Shown here one piece after another: positions 8,176 through 18,015 of a stretch of DNA of 64,000 bases. The stretch's first letter is position 1, and each line of letters starts with the position of its first letter. The DNA comes from Actinokineospora baliensis (GTDB lineage: Bacteria > Actinomycetota > Actinomycetes > Mycobacteriales > Pseudonocardiaceae), in NCBI RefSeq assembly GCF_016907695.1, contig NZ_JAFBCK010000001.1, positions 2,721,001-2,785,000 of the forward strand, in the 5' to 3' direction. The notes under the pieces are model-generated. The model was not told the DNA's origin, did not search any database, and saw only the letters and a list, made by a program, of their open reading frames with translations. Position numbers and translations under genes: made by a program.

Positions 8176-9105
8176 GTGATCACCGATGTGCCCGGCGTCC
8201 GCGTCGGGCACCACCACCGGATCGGCGGCGGGTGGGCCACCGGCACCACCGTGGTCCTGTTCCCCGGGGGCACCGTCGGCGGTGTCGACTCCCGGGGCGG
8301 CGCGCCCGGCACCAGGGAGACAGATCTGCTCGCGCCGCAGAACCTGGTGGAGCGCGTTGACGCCGTGTGCCTGTCCGGTGGCAGTGCGTACGGCTTGGCC
8401 GCGGCCGACGGGGTCATGCGGTGGCTGGGGGAGCGCGGTGTCGGTTTCCCCGTGGGGCAACAGCCGCACGAGGTGGTGCCGATCGTGCCCGCCGCGGTGA
8501 TCTTCGACCTGCCCCGCGGTGACTGGGGCAACTGGCCGACCGCCGACTTCGGGTACGCGGCCTGCGCCGCGGCGACCGACGGCCCGGTCGGGCAGGGCAG
8601 TGTCGGTGCGGGCGCCGGAGCCCGGGTCGGCTCGCTCAAGGGCGGCATCGGCACCGCGAGCACACGTGTGGGTCAGTTCACAGTGGCCGCGCTGGCCGTG
8701 GTCAACGCCCGCGGTGAGGCGGTCGACCTGTCCACCGGCCGCTTCTGGGCCGACGGCGACTTCCCGAACCCAGGGCGACCGGGCGAGGTCAGCCCGAGCG
8801 CCTCTGACCTCAACACCACAATCGGCGTCGTCGTCACCGATGCCGCGTTGGACAAGGCGGCCTGCTCCCGGCTGGCGATGTCCGCCCAACACGGCCTGGC
8901 CCGCGCGGTCCGCCCCTCGCACACCCTCTTCGACGGTGACACCATCTTCGCCGCCGCCACCGGTGCTATCCCGGTCAGCGGACCGGTCGAGCGGGACACG
9001 CTCTTCACGGCCGCCGCAGAGGTCTTCGCCACCGCTGTCGCCAATGGCACGCTCAACGCCACCACGGTCGGTGACCTGCGCGCCTATAGGCAGGTCTGGC
9101 CGTGA
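8176..9105 (+). CDS. P1 family peptidase (S58, DmpA-like N-terminal nucleophile hydrolase)
   Basis: Members of this family self-cleave to expose an N-terminal Ser or Thr nucleophile and act as aminopeptidases or amidases. The 309-residue sequence opens with ITDVPGVRVGHH and has the GGVDSRGGAPGTRETD and LSGGSAYGLAAADGV segments of the family. The predicted cleavage point is LNTTIGVVVTDA, before the tandem Thr. A downstream FDGDTIFAAATG strand completes the fold. GTG 8176 lies 10 bases after the DUF2017 stop. Its substrate is unknown; the placement before mec and cysO is conserved in actinobacteria. Confidence 0.88.
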   Translation: MITDVPGVRVGHHHRIGGGWATGTTVVLFPGGTVGGVDSRGGAPGTRETDLLAPQNLVERVDAVCLSGGSAYGLAAADGVMRWLGERGVGFPVGQQPHEVVPIVPAAVIFDLPRGDWGNWPTADFGYAACAAATDGPVGQGSVGAGAGARVGSLKGGIGTASTRVGQFTVAALAVVNARGEAVDLSTGRFWADGDFPNPGRPGEVSPSASDLNTTIGVVVTDAALDKAACSRLAMSAQHGLARAVRPSHTLFDGDTIFAAATGAIPVSGPVERDTLFTAAAEVFATAVANGTLNATTVGDLRAYRQVWP

Positions 9106-9158
9106 ACTGCGGTCTCCCACACACTGGGAGGGGCGCACTCACCCCGTAGGATGGGGCC

Positions 9159-9611
9159 GTGCTGACGATCCGCCGAGACCTAGTGGACGCGATGGTGGCG
9201 CACGCCCGTCGCGACCACCCGGACGAGGCGTGTGGCGTCATCGCGGGCCCGGACGGGTCCGACCGGCCGGAGCGCTTCATCCCGATGCTCAACGCGGCCC
9301 GCTCGCCGACGTTCTACGAGTTCGACTCCGCGGACCTGCTGCGCCTCTACCGCGAGATGGACGCCAACGACGAGGTGCCGGTGGTCATCTACCACTCGCA
9401 CACGGCCACCGAGGCCTACCCGTCGCGCACCGACGCCAAGATCGCCGCCGAACCGTTCGCGCACTACGTGCTGATCTCCACCCGCGACCCGCGCGAGCAC
9501 GAGCTGCGCTCGTTCCGCATCGTCGACGGCGTGATCACCGAGGAACCGGTCGAGGTCGTCGAGTCATACCTGTTCGCCCACACCGGACCGGACGACGTCC
9601 CAGAGCAGTGA
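9159..9611 (+). CDS. mec: Mec: CysO-cysteine hydrolase (M67/JAMM metallopeptidase)
   Basis: Mec releases cysteine from the CysO-cysteine adduct made by CysM. The 150-residue protein carries the JAMM zinc motif: a Glu in PDEACGVI near residue 26, then YHSHT with the two His ligands and the downstream Asp in SRTD. It precedes cysO and cysM, as in Mycobacterium tuberculosis. Because CysO here ends in two residues beyond the Gly-Gly, this JAMM enzyme may also trim the carrier, as QbsD does for QbsE; that second role is an inference. Confidence 0.92.
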   Translation: MLTIRRDLVDAMVAHARRDHPDEACGVIAGPDGSDRPERFIPMLNAARSPTFYEFDSADLLRLYREMDANDEVPVVIYHSHTATEAYPSRTDAKIAAEPFAHYVLISTRDPREHELRSFRIVDGVITEEPVEVVESYLFAHTGPDDVPEQ

Positions 9612-9691
9612 GTTCCCCCACGCCCCGGAATACCGGTGGCACGGGCGCGCGTCCTTTCCCCATGACCAGAGGCACACCCGGAGGTTGACCC

Positions 9692-10949
<1,258 letters not shown>

Positions 10950-10966
10950 CGCTAGATTCTCCGGCC

Positions 10967-11434
10967 ATGGTGGTTGAGGTCGTTCGCAGTGCTCAGGTGC
11001 CCGCGCCGATCGATCAGGTGTGGGCCGTTGTCTCCGACCCGGAGCGCGCACCGGACTGGTTCAGCTTCGCGGACCGGACCGAGGTGCTCTCCGGCGAGGG
11101 CGTGGGGCAGCGGCGCAGGCAGTTCGGCCGCTGGGGCCGGTTCCGCTCGGAGATCGACCAGGAGGTCACCGCCTTCGAGCCGCCGACGCTGATCGCCTGG
11201 AAGCACACCAAGGAGCGCATCGACGGCCGGGACTCGCCGACCTACGCGAAGTCGACCCGGTTCCGCATCGAGCTGGCGGCCGACGGCGAGCACACCACCG
11301 TGAGCCTGCGGACCGTGCAGGAACCCACCAACCTGGTGCGCGGTGTGCTGATGCGGCTGGTGGGCACCAAGGAGATCAAGCGGCGGATGGACGAGTCGCT
11401 GGCCAGGCTCGCCCGCGCTGTCGTCTCGGGGTGA
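10967..11434 (+). CDS. SRPBCC (polyketide cyclase/START-like) ligand-binding protein
   Basis: The 155-residue protein begins VVEVVRSAQVPAPIDQVWAVVSDPERAPDWF, the classic opening strand, VWAVVSD helix and tryptophan of the SRPBCC fold. Central beta strands (WGRFRSEIDQEVTAFEPPTLIAWK) and a long C-terminal helix complete a Bet v1-like cavity. Such proteins bind or process small hydrophobic ligands; the ligand is unknown. It starts 17 bases after cysM and may be cotranscribed. Confidence 0.85.
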   Translation: MVVEVVRSAQVPAPIDQVWAVVSDPERAPDWFSFADRTEVLSGEGVGQRRRQFGRWGRFRSEIDQEVTAFEPPTLIAWKHTKERIDGRDSPTYAKSTRFRIELAADGEHTTVSLRTVQEPTNLVRGVLMRLVGTKEIKRRMDESLARLARAVVSG

Positions 11435-11501
11435 CCGGTCTCCGGGTGACCTCGGGGTTTCACCGGATCCGGCCGGTTCGGCGAGCACGTACCCTCGTGG
11501 T

Positions 11502-12119
11502 GTGAGCACCCTGCCAGCCCAACCGAGCAAGCCGACCGCCCGGGTCCTGCCGCCGAACCTGACCCAGGCGGCGATCGTCGTCGGCGGGTTCACCGCCCTG
11601 CTGTACGTGCTCGAGGTGCTGGACTCGGTGCTGCCCGCCGACCTCGACCAGTTCGGCATCGTCCCGCGCGAGGCATCCGGCCTCGACGGGATCCTGTGGT
11701 CGCCGCTGCTGCACTCCGGCTGGGGCCACCTGTTCGCCAACACGCTGCCGCTGGTGGTGCTGGCCTTCCTGGCGATGGCCAACGGCCTGGCCCAGTGGGT
11801 CGCGGTCACCGCCACCATCTGGGCGGTCAGCGGCCTGGGCGTCTGGCTCACCGCAGACAGCGGCACCGTCACCGTCGGCGCCTCGGGCCTGTGCTTCGGC
11901 TGGCTGCTGTACCTGCTGGTGCGCGGCCTGTTCACCCGCAGCTTCCTGCACATCGCGCTCGCCGTGGTGCTGCTGGGCTACTGGGGCACGATGCTGTTCG
12001 GCGTGCTGCCCGGCAACCCCGGGATCTCCTGGCAGGGGCACCTCTTCGGCGCGCTCGGCGGGATCCTGGCCGCCTGGCTGGTGTCGATGGGCAACCGGTC
12101 GGTGGCCAAGTCCGGGTGA
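11502..12119 (+). CDS. Rhomboid family intramembrane serine protease
   Basis: The 205-residue membrane protein has about six hydrophobic helices. The [14 protein letters not shown] segment (71-84) marks the conserved rhomboid loop and second helix. Ser128 in VGASGLCFG is the catalytic nucleophile (GxSG type), and His180 in [11 protein letters not shown] is the catalytic base. Rhomboids cut single-span membrane proteins within or near the bilayer. The GTG start at 11502 is supported by the hydrophilic N-tail that follows. Its stop overlaps murI by GTGA, a conserved actinobacterial pairing. The substrate is unknown. Confidence 0.92.
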   Translation: MSTLPAQPSKPTARVLPPNLTQAAIVVGGFTALLYVLEVLDSVLPADLDQFGIVPREASGLDGILWSPLLHSGWGHLFANTLPLVVLAFLAMANGLAQWVAVTATIWAVSGLGVWLTADSGTVTVGASGLCFGWLLYLLVRGLFTRSFLHIALAVVLLGYWGTMLFGVLPGNPGISWQGHLFGALGGILAAWLVSMGNRSVAKSG

Positions 12120-12916
12120 GCACCGACGCGCCGATCGGCATCTTCGACTCCGGGGTCGGCGGTCTCACCGTCGCCCGCTCGATCATCGACCAGCTCCCGC
12201 ACGAGCGGCTGCGCTACATCGGCGACACCGCCAACAACCCGTACGGCCCGCGCCCCATCGCCGACGTCCGCGAGATCACCCTCAAGCTCACCGACGAGCT
12301 GGTGGCCAGCGGCGTCAAGATGCTGGTGCTCGCCTGCAACACCGCCTCGGCCGCCTGCCTGCGCGACGCCAGGGAGCGCTACGACATCCCGGTGGTCGAG
12401 GTGGTCGTCCCCGCCGTGCGCCGCGCCGCCGCGGTGACGAAGTCCGGTCGGGTCGGCGTGATCGGCACCACCGGCACCATCCGCTCCCGCGCCTACGACG
12501 ACGCTTTCGCGGCCGCGCCGGGGATCGCGGTCACCGGCGCGGCCTGCCCGCGCTTCGTCGACTTCGTCGAACGGGGAATCACCTCGGGGCGCCAAGTGCT
12601 CGGCCTGGCGCAGACCTACCTGGAACCGCTGCAACAGGCCGCTGTGGACACCGTCGTGCTCGGCTGCACGCACTACCCGCTGCTCACCGGCGTGCTGCAG
12701 GTCGTGATGGGACCCGACGTCACGCTGGTGTCGAGCGCGGAGGAGTGCGCCAAGGACGTCTTCCGCGTGCTCACCGAGACCGGGCTGCTCACCGAGGACG
12801 AGGGCGACCCGGTGCACGAGTTCGGCGCCACCGGCCCGGCCGAGCCCTTCGACCGGCTGGCCCGCCGCTTCCTCGGCCTCGGCGGCGCGGGCTTTGCTCC
12901 ATTGGCTCGATGGTGA
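12116..12916 (+). CDS. murI: Glutamate racemase
   Basis: MurI supplies D-glutamate for peptidoglycan. The 266-residue protein has Asp11 in [10 protein letters not shown], the first catalytic Cys74 in ACNTAS and the second Cys184 in GCTHYP, all in the expected places. The start is GTG 12116, in a GTGA overlap with the rhomboid gene; the reading frame stays open upstream but that stretch is only the rhomboid gene in another frame. The metallo-hydrolase and rph follow in the same direction. Confidence 0.96.
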   Translation: MSTDAPIGIFDSGVGGLTVARSIIDQLPHERLRYIGDTANNPYGPRPIADVREITLKLTDELVASGVKMLVLACNTASAACLRDARERYDIPVVEVVVPAVRRAAAVTKSGRVGVIGTTGTIRSRAYDDAFAAAPGIAVTGAACPRFVDFVERGITSGRQVLGLAQTYLEPLQQAAVDTVVLGCTHYPLLTGVLQVVMGPDVTLVSSAEECAKDVFRVLTETGLLTEDEGDPVHEFGATGPAEPFDRLARRFLGLGGAGFAPLARW

Positions 12917-12952
12917 TCGTGCGCCGATCCCCGCTGTGACAGGCTGTCCGAC

Positions 12953-13723
12953 GTGCTGCTGACCGTGCTCGGGTGCTCCGGAAGCGTTCCAGGACCCAAC
13001 GCCGCCTCGTCCGGGTACCTGCTCGAGGCCGACGGGTTCCTCCTCGGTGTCGAACTCGGCAGCGGCACCCTCGCCGCGCTGCAGGCGGTGCGTGACCCGT
13101 TCGCCCTCGACGCGTTGCTGTTCTCGCACCTGCACGCCGACCACTGCGCGGACTTCGCGTCGCTGACCGTCTACCGGCGTTACCACCCGAGACCCACCCG
13201 CGACCCCAGGGCACACCGGTTACCCGTGCACGCGCCTGCCGCCGCGCCGCAGCGGTTCGCCGGTGCCTACGCCACCGACGCCGAGGAGTTGGCCGTCACG
13301 GATCTGTCCGATGTGTTCGACTTCCGCCCCTTATCGGTCGGGACGTTCCACATCGGACCGTTCGAAGTGACCGCGGTGACCGCCGCGCACCCCTGCGACG
13401 CCTACAGCTTCCGGGTCAGCCACGGCGGCAGGTCCCTGGTCTACACCGGTGACACCGGGATGAGCGCCGCGGTCGTGGAGCTGGCGGCGGGCGCCGACGT
13501 GGTGCTCGCCGAGGCGTCCTGGGCCCACGGCGACGGCCCGATCCCGGACCTGCACCTGTCCGGTCGCGAGGCGGGGGAGCTGGCCGCGGCGGCGGGCGCG
13601 ACCCGGCTGCTGGTGACCCATATTCCGCCGTGGACCGACCGCGCGGGCGTCCTCGCCGAAGCCGCAGCCGCCTTCCCGGGTGAAGTCACCGCCGTCGAGC
13701 AGGGCGCGGCATACGCCCTCTAG
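12953..13723 (+). CDS. MBL-fold metallo-hydrolase
   Basis: The 256-residue protein shows the metallo-beta-lactamase fold motif HLHADHCAD, a later His in AAHPCD, the Asp in YTGDTG and a terminal His in VTHIPP, the full dinuclear metal set. The family order murI, MBL hydrolase, rph, rdgB is conserved in actinobacteria. Related proteins include tRNase Z-like and phosphodiesterase-like enzymes; a role in RNA or cyclic-nucleotide turnover is only suggested by the rph neighbour. Start GTG 12953. Confidence 0.88.
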   Translation: MLLTVLGCSGSVPGPNAASSGYLLEADGFLLGVELGSGTLAALQAVRDPFALDALLFSHLHADHCADFASLTVYRRYHPRPTRDPRAHRLPVHAPAAAPQRFAGAYATDAEELAVTDLSDVFDFRPLSVGTFHIGPFEVTAVTAAHPCDAYSFRVSHGGRSLVYTGDTGMSAAVVELAAGADVVLAEASWAHGDGPIPDLHLSGREAGELAAAAGATRLLVTHIPPWTDRAGVLAEAAAAFPGEVTAVEQGAAYAL

Positions 13724-13745
13724 CCCGGCCAACTAGGCTGACCGG

Positions 13746-14507
13746 GTGGTGAGAAGCGACGGCAGGAACGACAACCAGCTCCGGGACATCACGATCACCC
13801 GCGGCTACCAGGACTGGCCAGCCGGATCGGTGCTGGTGTCCTTCGGCCGGACCAGGGTGCTGTGCGCGGCCAGCGTGTCCGAGGGCGTGCCCCGGTGGCG
13901 CAAGGGCTCCGGGCTCGGCTGGGTCACCGCCGAGTACGCGATGCTGCCCTCGGCGACCAACACCCGCGGCGAGCGCGAGTCGGTGAAGGGCCGCGTCGGC
14001 GGCCGGACGCACGAGATCAGCAGGCTCATCGGCCGGTCGTTGCGCGCCTGCATCGACCTGTCCGCGCTCGGCGAGAACACCATCCACCTCGACTGCGACG
14101 TGATCCAGGCCGACGGCGGCACCAGGACCGCGGCCATCACCGGCGCCTACGTCGCCCTGGCCGACGCGATCACCTACCTGGGCGCGGCTGGCAAGCTCGC
14201 CGACCCGCAGCCGCTGTCGTGCGCGGTGTCGGCGGTCAGCGTCGGCGTGGTCGGCGGTCGCGTCCGGCTCGACCTGCCGTACGAGGAGGACGCCCGCGCC
14301 GAGGTCGACATGAACGTCGTGGCCACCGACGCCGGGACGCTCATCGAGGTCCAGGGCACCGGCGAGGGCGCCACATTCGCCCGCTCCACCCTCGACGCGA
14401 TGCTGGACCTGGCGATGGCCGGGTGCGCCGAGCTCAACCGGGTGCAGGCCGAGGCGCTCGCCCTGCCGTACCCGGGGAAGCTGCCCGAGCCGAAAGGGTC
14501 CCGGTGA
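13746..14507 (+). CDS. rph: Ribonuclease PH
   Basis: RNase PH is a phosphate-dependent 3'-5' exoribonuclease that trims tRNA precursors. The 253-residue protein shows [16 protein letters not shown], the [21 protein letters not shown]-binding loop, LIGRSLRAC and the active-site strand [18 protein letters not shown]. It starts at GTG 13746 and its stop overlaps the rdgB start by GTGA. Confidence 0.96.
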   Translation: MVRSDGRNDNQLRDITITRGYQDWPAGSVLVSFGRTRVLCAASVSEGVPRWRKGSGLGWVTAEYAMLPSATNTRGERESVKGRVGGRTHEISRLIGRSLRACIDLSALGENTIHLDCDVIQADGGTRTAAITGAYVALADAITYLGAAGKLADPQPLSCAVSAVSVGVVGGRVRLDLPYEEDARAEVDMNVVATDAGTLIEVQGTGEGATFARSTLDAMLDLAMAGCAELNRVQAEALALPYPGKLPEPKGSR

Positions 14508-15103
14508 CGCGCGTCCTGCTGGCCAGCCGCAACGCGAAGAAGCTGGCGGAACTGCGCCGCATCCTCGCCGCAGAACACGTCGAGGGAATCGAGGTCGTGG
14601 GTCTGGCTGACGTCCCCGAGTACCCCGAGGCCCCCGAGACCGGCGCCACCTTCGAGGACAACGCCCTGGCCAAAGCCCGCGACGCCGCCGCGGCCACCGG
14701 CTTGCCCTCGATAGCCGACGACTCCGGCATCGCCGTCGACGCCCTCAACGGCATGCCCGGCGTCCTGTCCGCCCGCTGGTCCGGCCAGGGCGACACCGCC
14801 AACGTCGCCCTGGTCCTGTCCCAACTCCACGACACCCCCGACCCCCGCCGCGGCGGGGGGTTCGTCTGCGCCATAGCCCTGGTCCACCCGGACGGCACCG
14901 AAACCGTCCTCCGCGCCGACTGGCGGGGCACCATCACCAGAGAACCCACCGGCACCAACGGCTTCGGCTACGACCCCATCTTCCGCCCGGACGGCCACGA
15001 CCGGACCTCAGCCGAGTTGACGGCAGAGGAGAAGGACGCGATCTCCCACCGGGGCCAAGCCCTGCGGCTCCTCCTCCCACACCTGGTCGCCCTGGCGGGC
15101 TAG
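14504..15103 (+). CDS. rdgB: XTP/dITP pyrophosphatase (RdgB/HAM1)
   Basis: RdgB removes deaminated purine nucleotides (ITP, XTP) from the pool. The 199-residue protein begins [15 protein letters not shown] and has [10 protein letters not shown], the catalytic [20 protein letters not shown] and the C-terminal [11 protein letters not shown] and ISHRGQAL motifs. GTG 14504 overlaps the rph stop. Its end overlaps the stop of the convergent lipoprotein hydrolase by four bases. Confidence 0.96.
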   Translation: MTRVLLASRNAKKLAELRRILAAEHVEGIEVVGLADVPEYPEAPETGATFEDNALAKARDAAAATGLPSIADDSGIAVDALNGMPGVLSARWSGQGDTANVALVLSQLHDTPDPRRGGGFVCAIALVHPDGTETVLRADWRGTITREPTGTNGFGYDPIFRPDGHDRTSAELTAEEKDAISHRGQALRLLLPHLVALAG

Positions 15104-15963
15104 TGCAGGTACGGGTCCAAGACCCTGGCTGCCGCTGTGACCGAGTTGGCGGCGGTGGTCCAGCGGGTGCGTAGTGGGTGCTCGGTCAACAGCACGACGA
15201 TGTAGCGCCAGTGGGGGCCGACCAGGCCGGTGCTGTGCAGGACGATGTCGTTGGTGCTGTTGGACCAGCCCTGTTTGACCGCCCACTCGGCCGACAGCCC
15301 GTCCGGGATGCCGAAGTACTGGTCGAAGCCGTCGGCGGCTTTGGGTGACGCGGCGGCGAGGGCGTCGACGATCAGGGGGTCTTCGAGGGTGAGGACGTAC
15401 TCGTAGACCAAGGCCACGTCCCGCGCCGTCAGCAGCACGTCACCCCAGCGGCCGACGATGCCCGGTGGTTCGGTCGCCCGCAGCCCCAGCCGCCGGGCGG
15501 TCCGGGTCACCAGTTCGGCGCCGCCCTGCCGGACCCACAGCGCGGAGGCGATGTCGTCGTCGGAGCGGCTGAGCATGGTGGTGATCCGCTTGCGGGTGGC
15601 CGCGTCCGCCCCCGAGGCCAGGACGTCGATCGCGATCAGGAGTTTGACCAGTGACGCGGACCGGAACTGGCGGTCGGGTTGCACCGCGGCGACCTCGGTG
15701 CGGGTGTCCCGGTCGATCACCAGTGCCCCGACCTTCGCCGACTTCTGCACCGACCGCACCGCGGTGGTCAGCTCGGTCGGCAGCTGCGGTGGCGCGACCG
15801 TCGGCGGCGGGTCGGGCACCGTCGGGTCCGGCGCGGCCAGCGGTGCGGGCCCGGTCGTCGATGTGGGTACATCGATCAGTTGCAGGCCCGGGGAAGCGGT
15901 CGGGGCCGCCGCGCACGCGGTGAGCGAGAAGACGGCGAGGAGTCCCAGGAATCGGTGGCGCAC
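15100..15963 (-). CDS. Lipoprotein with class A beta-lactamase-like (SxxK) serine hydrolase domain
   Basis: The protein has a lipoprotein signal ending in LTAC, a Pro/Thr-rich linker, then a penicillin-recognising fold with the nucleophile motif SASLVKL (SxxK), an SDD in place of SDN and KQGWS in place of KTG. I chose GTG 15963 (287 residues) because the signal peptide starts there; a TTG at 16014 adds 17 charged residues and sits inside a hairpin. With altered second and third motifs it is more likely a peptidoglycan-related or orphan hydrolase than an efficient beta-lactamase. Confidence 0.78.
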   Translation of the reverse strand: MRHRFLGLLAVFSLTACAAAPTASPGLQLIDVPTSTTGPAPLAAPDPTVPDPPPTVAPPQLPTELTTAVRSVQKSAKVGALVIDRDTRTEVAAVQPDRQFRSASLVKLLIAIDVLASGADAATRKRITTMLSRSDDDIASALWVRQGGAELVTRTARRLGLRATEPPGIVGRWGDVLLTARDVALVYEYVLTLEDPLIVDALAAASPKAADGFDQYFGIPDGLSAEWAVKQGWSNSTNDIVLHSTGLVGPHWRYIVVLLTEHPLRTRWTTAANSVTAAARVLDPYLH

Positions 15964-15985
15964 GACCGTGGTACGCCGGTCCCGG

Positions 15986-16023
15986 CCGGGGAAGTTGACC
16001 CGGTCGGGCGGCAACTTCCCCGG
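15986..16023 (-). terminator. Inverted repeat downstream of bcp
   Basis: CCGGGGAAGTTG at 15986-15997 and CAACTTCCCCGG at 16012-16023 form a perfect 12-bp stem with a 14-base loop between the bcp stop and the hydrolase start. It lacks a T-run. It is a likely bcp terminator and argues against the upstream TTG start of the hydrolase. Confidence 0.5.
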
Positions 16024-16068
16024 TCAGCAGGCCGTACGGGGCGAGCCCCGGTTCGGTTGCCCGAGAGG

Positions 16069-16542
16069 TCAGACCTTCAGGTCTTTGCGCAGCTTGGCGA
16101 CGTGCCCGGTGGCCCGCACGTTGTAGAGCGCGTGCGTCACGACGCCCTCCGGGTCGATGATGAACGTGGAGCGGATCACCCCGGTCACCGTCTTGCCGTA
16201 CAACTGCTTCTCCCCGTACGCCCCGTAGGCGCCCAGCACCGCCTTGTCCGGGTCCGACAGCAGCGGGAAGGTCAGCCCTTCCTCGGCGACGAACTTCGCC
16301 AACTTCGCGGGCTTGTCCGGCGAGATCCCCAGCACCGCGAACCCGGCGTCGTTGAGCTCGGCGAGGTTGTCCCGGAAGTCGCACGCCTGCTTGGTGCAGC
16401 CCGGCGTCGACGCGGCCGGGTAGAAGTACACGACCACGGACTTGCCGCGGTAGTCCGACAGGGACACCTCGGTGCCCTCGCTGTCGGGAAGGGTGAACCC
16501 GGGTGCCGCGTCCCCGGCGGACAGGCGCAACTGTTCGGTCAT
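16069..16542 (-). CDS. bcp: Thioredoxin-dependent peroxiredoxin (Bcp/PrxQ type)
   Basis: The enzyme reduces hydroperoxides using thioredoxin. The 157-residue protein carries the peroxidatic Cys49 in STPGCTKQAC and the resolving Cys54 five residues later, the atypical 2-Cys PrxQ layout. A conserved Thr precedes the motif, and SVVVYFYP gives the thioredoxin-fold strand. ATG 16542 begins MTEQLRLSAGDAAPGF. It stands alone between two lipoprotein genes on the same strand. Confidence 0.94.
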   Translation of the reverse strand: MTEQLRLSAGDAAPGFTLPDSEGTEVSLSDYRGKSVVVYFYPAASTPGCTKQACDFRDNLAELNDAGFAVLGISPDKPAKLAKFVAEEGLTFPLLSDPDKAVLGAYGAYGEKQLYGKTVTGVIRSTFIIDPEGVVTHALYNVRATGHVAKLRKDLKV

Positions 16543-16573
16543 GCGACGACGCTAGCGGGTGCCGGACGGGCCG

Positions 16574-17104
16574 CTATGCCTGCCCGTCGAACACCGTCAC
16601 CACGGCGCCACCCGCCGGGTCCGGCTGCGCGGTGACCACCACGGGGACCTTCTCCGTCGGCAGCGCGAACGCCACCGAGAACCGGGTGCTGCGCCCGGGC
16701 GCCACATCCTCGGTGCCGACCGCGCCCGCGTACCCCTGGGCGGAGTCGATCACCTGCCTGCTGGCCGCGCCGCCCGCCACCGCCGAGAGCGACAGCAGGG
16801 TCGGCGAGTACGGGCTGCTGCCGTCGTTGTGCACGGTCATCTCGAAGCCGACCGCCCTGGGCACCGAGGGGAACGCCGCCCCGGTCGGCACGAACGCCTT
16901 CGGCGCCGACACGGTGATGGTCAGCCCGTTGCCCAGCGCGATCTGCTCACCACTGCGCGTCGGACTCACCCTGGCGAGCTCACCGGGCGTCGCACTGCTC
17001 GACGGGACCGCCACCGCGGTCGCCGAGTACGCGGTGGCGCTGCCGCACCCGGTGGTCGCCGCGAGGAGCGCGCAAGCAGCGGCCACGACAGCGACGGTCT
17101 TCAC
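16574..17104 (-). CDS. Secreted lipoprotein with a DUF4352-like beta-sandwich
   Basis: The 176-residue product has a typical lipoprotein signal: KTVAVVAAACALLAATTGCG, with Cys20 as the lipidation site. The remaining 150 residues are beta-rich, with a VGFEMTVHNDGSSPYSP segment typical of DUF4352 immunoglobulin-like domains that hold extracytoplasmic ligands or partners. It starts at GTG 17104 and ends 31 bases upstream of the bcp start. The function is unknown. Confidence 0.78.
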   Translation of the reverse strand: MKTVAVVAAACALLAATTGCGSATAYSATAVAVPSSSATPGELARVSPTRSGEQIALGNGLTITVSAPKAFVPTGAAFPSVPRAVGFEMTVHNDGSSPYSPTLLSLSAVAGGAASRQVIDSAQGYAGAVGTEDVAPGRSTRFSVAFALPTEKVPVVVTAQPDPAGGAVVTVFDGQA

Positions 17105-17286
17105 GGGGCGTGCCTCTTCCTAGCGGGGGGACTCGGAGGTGTACTCCTCCACCTTGACACCCCAAGCCGCCACCCCGCCGAGCCGAATAGGCCGTTGAGT
17201 CGTACCTGGTTCCGCACTGTGGCCGAGCCGTGATCACCGTGGCACCCAGCGTGACAAGCGCCACTGCGCCCCGTGCGCGGGTCGGG

Positions 17287-17469
17287 TCAGGCGGCCAGGG
17301 CGAAGAACAGGATGAAGAAGCCGATCGCGACCAGCCAGGCGGCGATGAGCCAGCCGAAGTCGCGCCAGGGGGAGATCTTGCCGTCGTCGGCGCCTGGCAC
17401 GTGGACGCCTCGCTCCTCGAACTTGTCGACCAGTCCCAGGAGCGCGCCGATCACCCTGGGTGCGCGCAC
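17287..17469 (-). CDS. 60-residue single-span membrane protein downstream of smpB
   Basis: The short product has a soluble N-terminus (VDKFEERGVHVPGADDGKISPW) and a C-terminal hydrophobic helix (about 41-60, ending FFILFFALAA). GTG 17469 lies 13 bases after the smpB stop, so the two are probably cotranscribed. I do not know the family. Confidence 0.6.
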   Translation of the reverse strand: MRAPRVIGALLGLVDKFEERGVHVPGADDGKISPWRDFGWLIAAWLVAIGFFILFFALAA

Positions 17470-17482
17470 GTCGACGATGGTG

Positions 17483-17977
17483 TCACGCGCGCCGACCGGC
17501 GTGCTTGCGGCCCTTGATGTGCCTGGCGAAAGCGCGCTCGATCTCCCGGTTGGCGTCGCGGGTGGCCAGGTCTTGGCGCTTGTCCCAGGTCTTCTTGCCG
17601 CGCACCAGCGCCAGCTCGACCTTCACCCGGCCGTCGGAGAAGTACATCGACAGCGGTACCAGTGACAGGCCGGGGTCGGTGATCTTCAGCGCGAGCTTGT
17701 CGATCTCGCGGCGGTGCAGCAGCAGCTTGCGCACCCGCAGCGGCGCGTGGTTGGTCCACGTGCCGAGCGAGTACTCGCCGATGTGCAGGCCGCGCAGCCA
17801 GATCTCGCCGTCGTCGACGGTGGCGAACGAGTCGACCAGGGACGCCCGCCCGTCGCGCAGTGCCTTGACCTCGGTGCCCACCAGCACCACGCCCGCCTCG
17901 ACCGTGTCCAGCACCGCGTAGTGGTGCCGGGCCCGCCGGTTCGTGGCGATCGTCGCGCTGTTGGGGTCCTTGGCCAT
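17483..17977 (-). CDS. smpB: SsrA-binding protein SmpB
   Basis: SmpB binds tmRNA and delivers it to stalled ribosomes. The 164-residue protein has the conserved opening [33 protein letters not shown], the [16 protein letters not shown] tail that mimics codon-anticodon pairing in the decoding centre, and normal length. ATG 17977 is the start. The tmRNA gene itself is not visible in the flanks. Confidence 0.95.
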   Translation of the reverse strand: MAKDPNSATIATNRRARHHYAVLDTVEAGVVLVGTEVKALRDGRASLVDSFATVDDGEIWLRGLHIGEYSLGTWTNHAPLRVRKLLLHRREIDKLALKITDPGLSLVPLSMYFSDGRVKVELALVRGKKTWDKRQDLATRDANREIERAFARHIKGRKHAGRRA

Positions 17978-18015
17978 ACTCCGACGCTAGCGGACGCGCC
18001 CGGTCCCGATCACGG

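Noticed and set aside
11696..12115. N-terminal extension of murI
   Set aside because: It is the rhomboid gene read in another frame; the GTGA overlap at 12116 gives a start matching MurI length.
17978..18015. tmRNA gene next to smpB
   Set aside because: Neither flank of smpB contains a tmRNA-like acceptor pair or tag sequence; the gap to the monooxygenase is only 38 bases.
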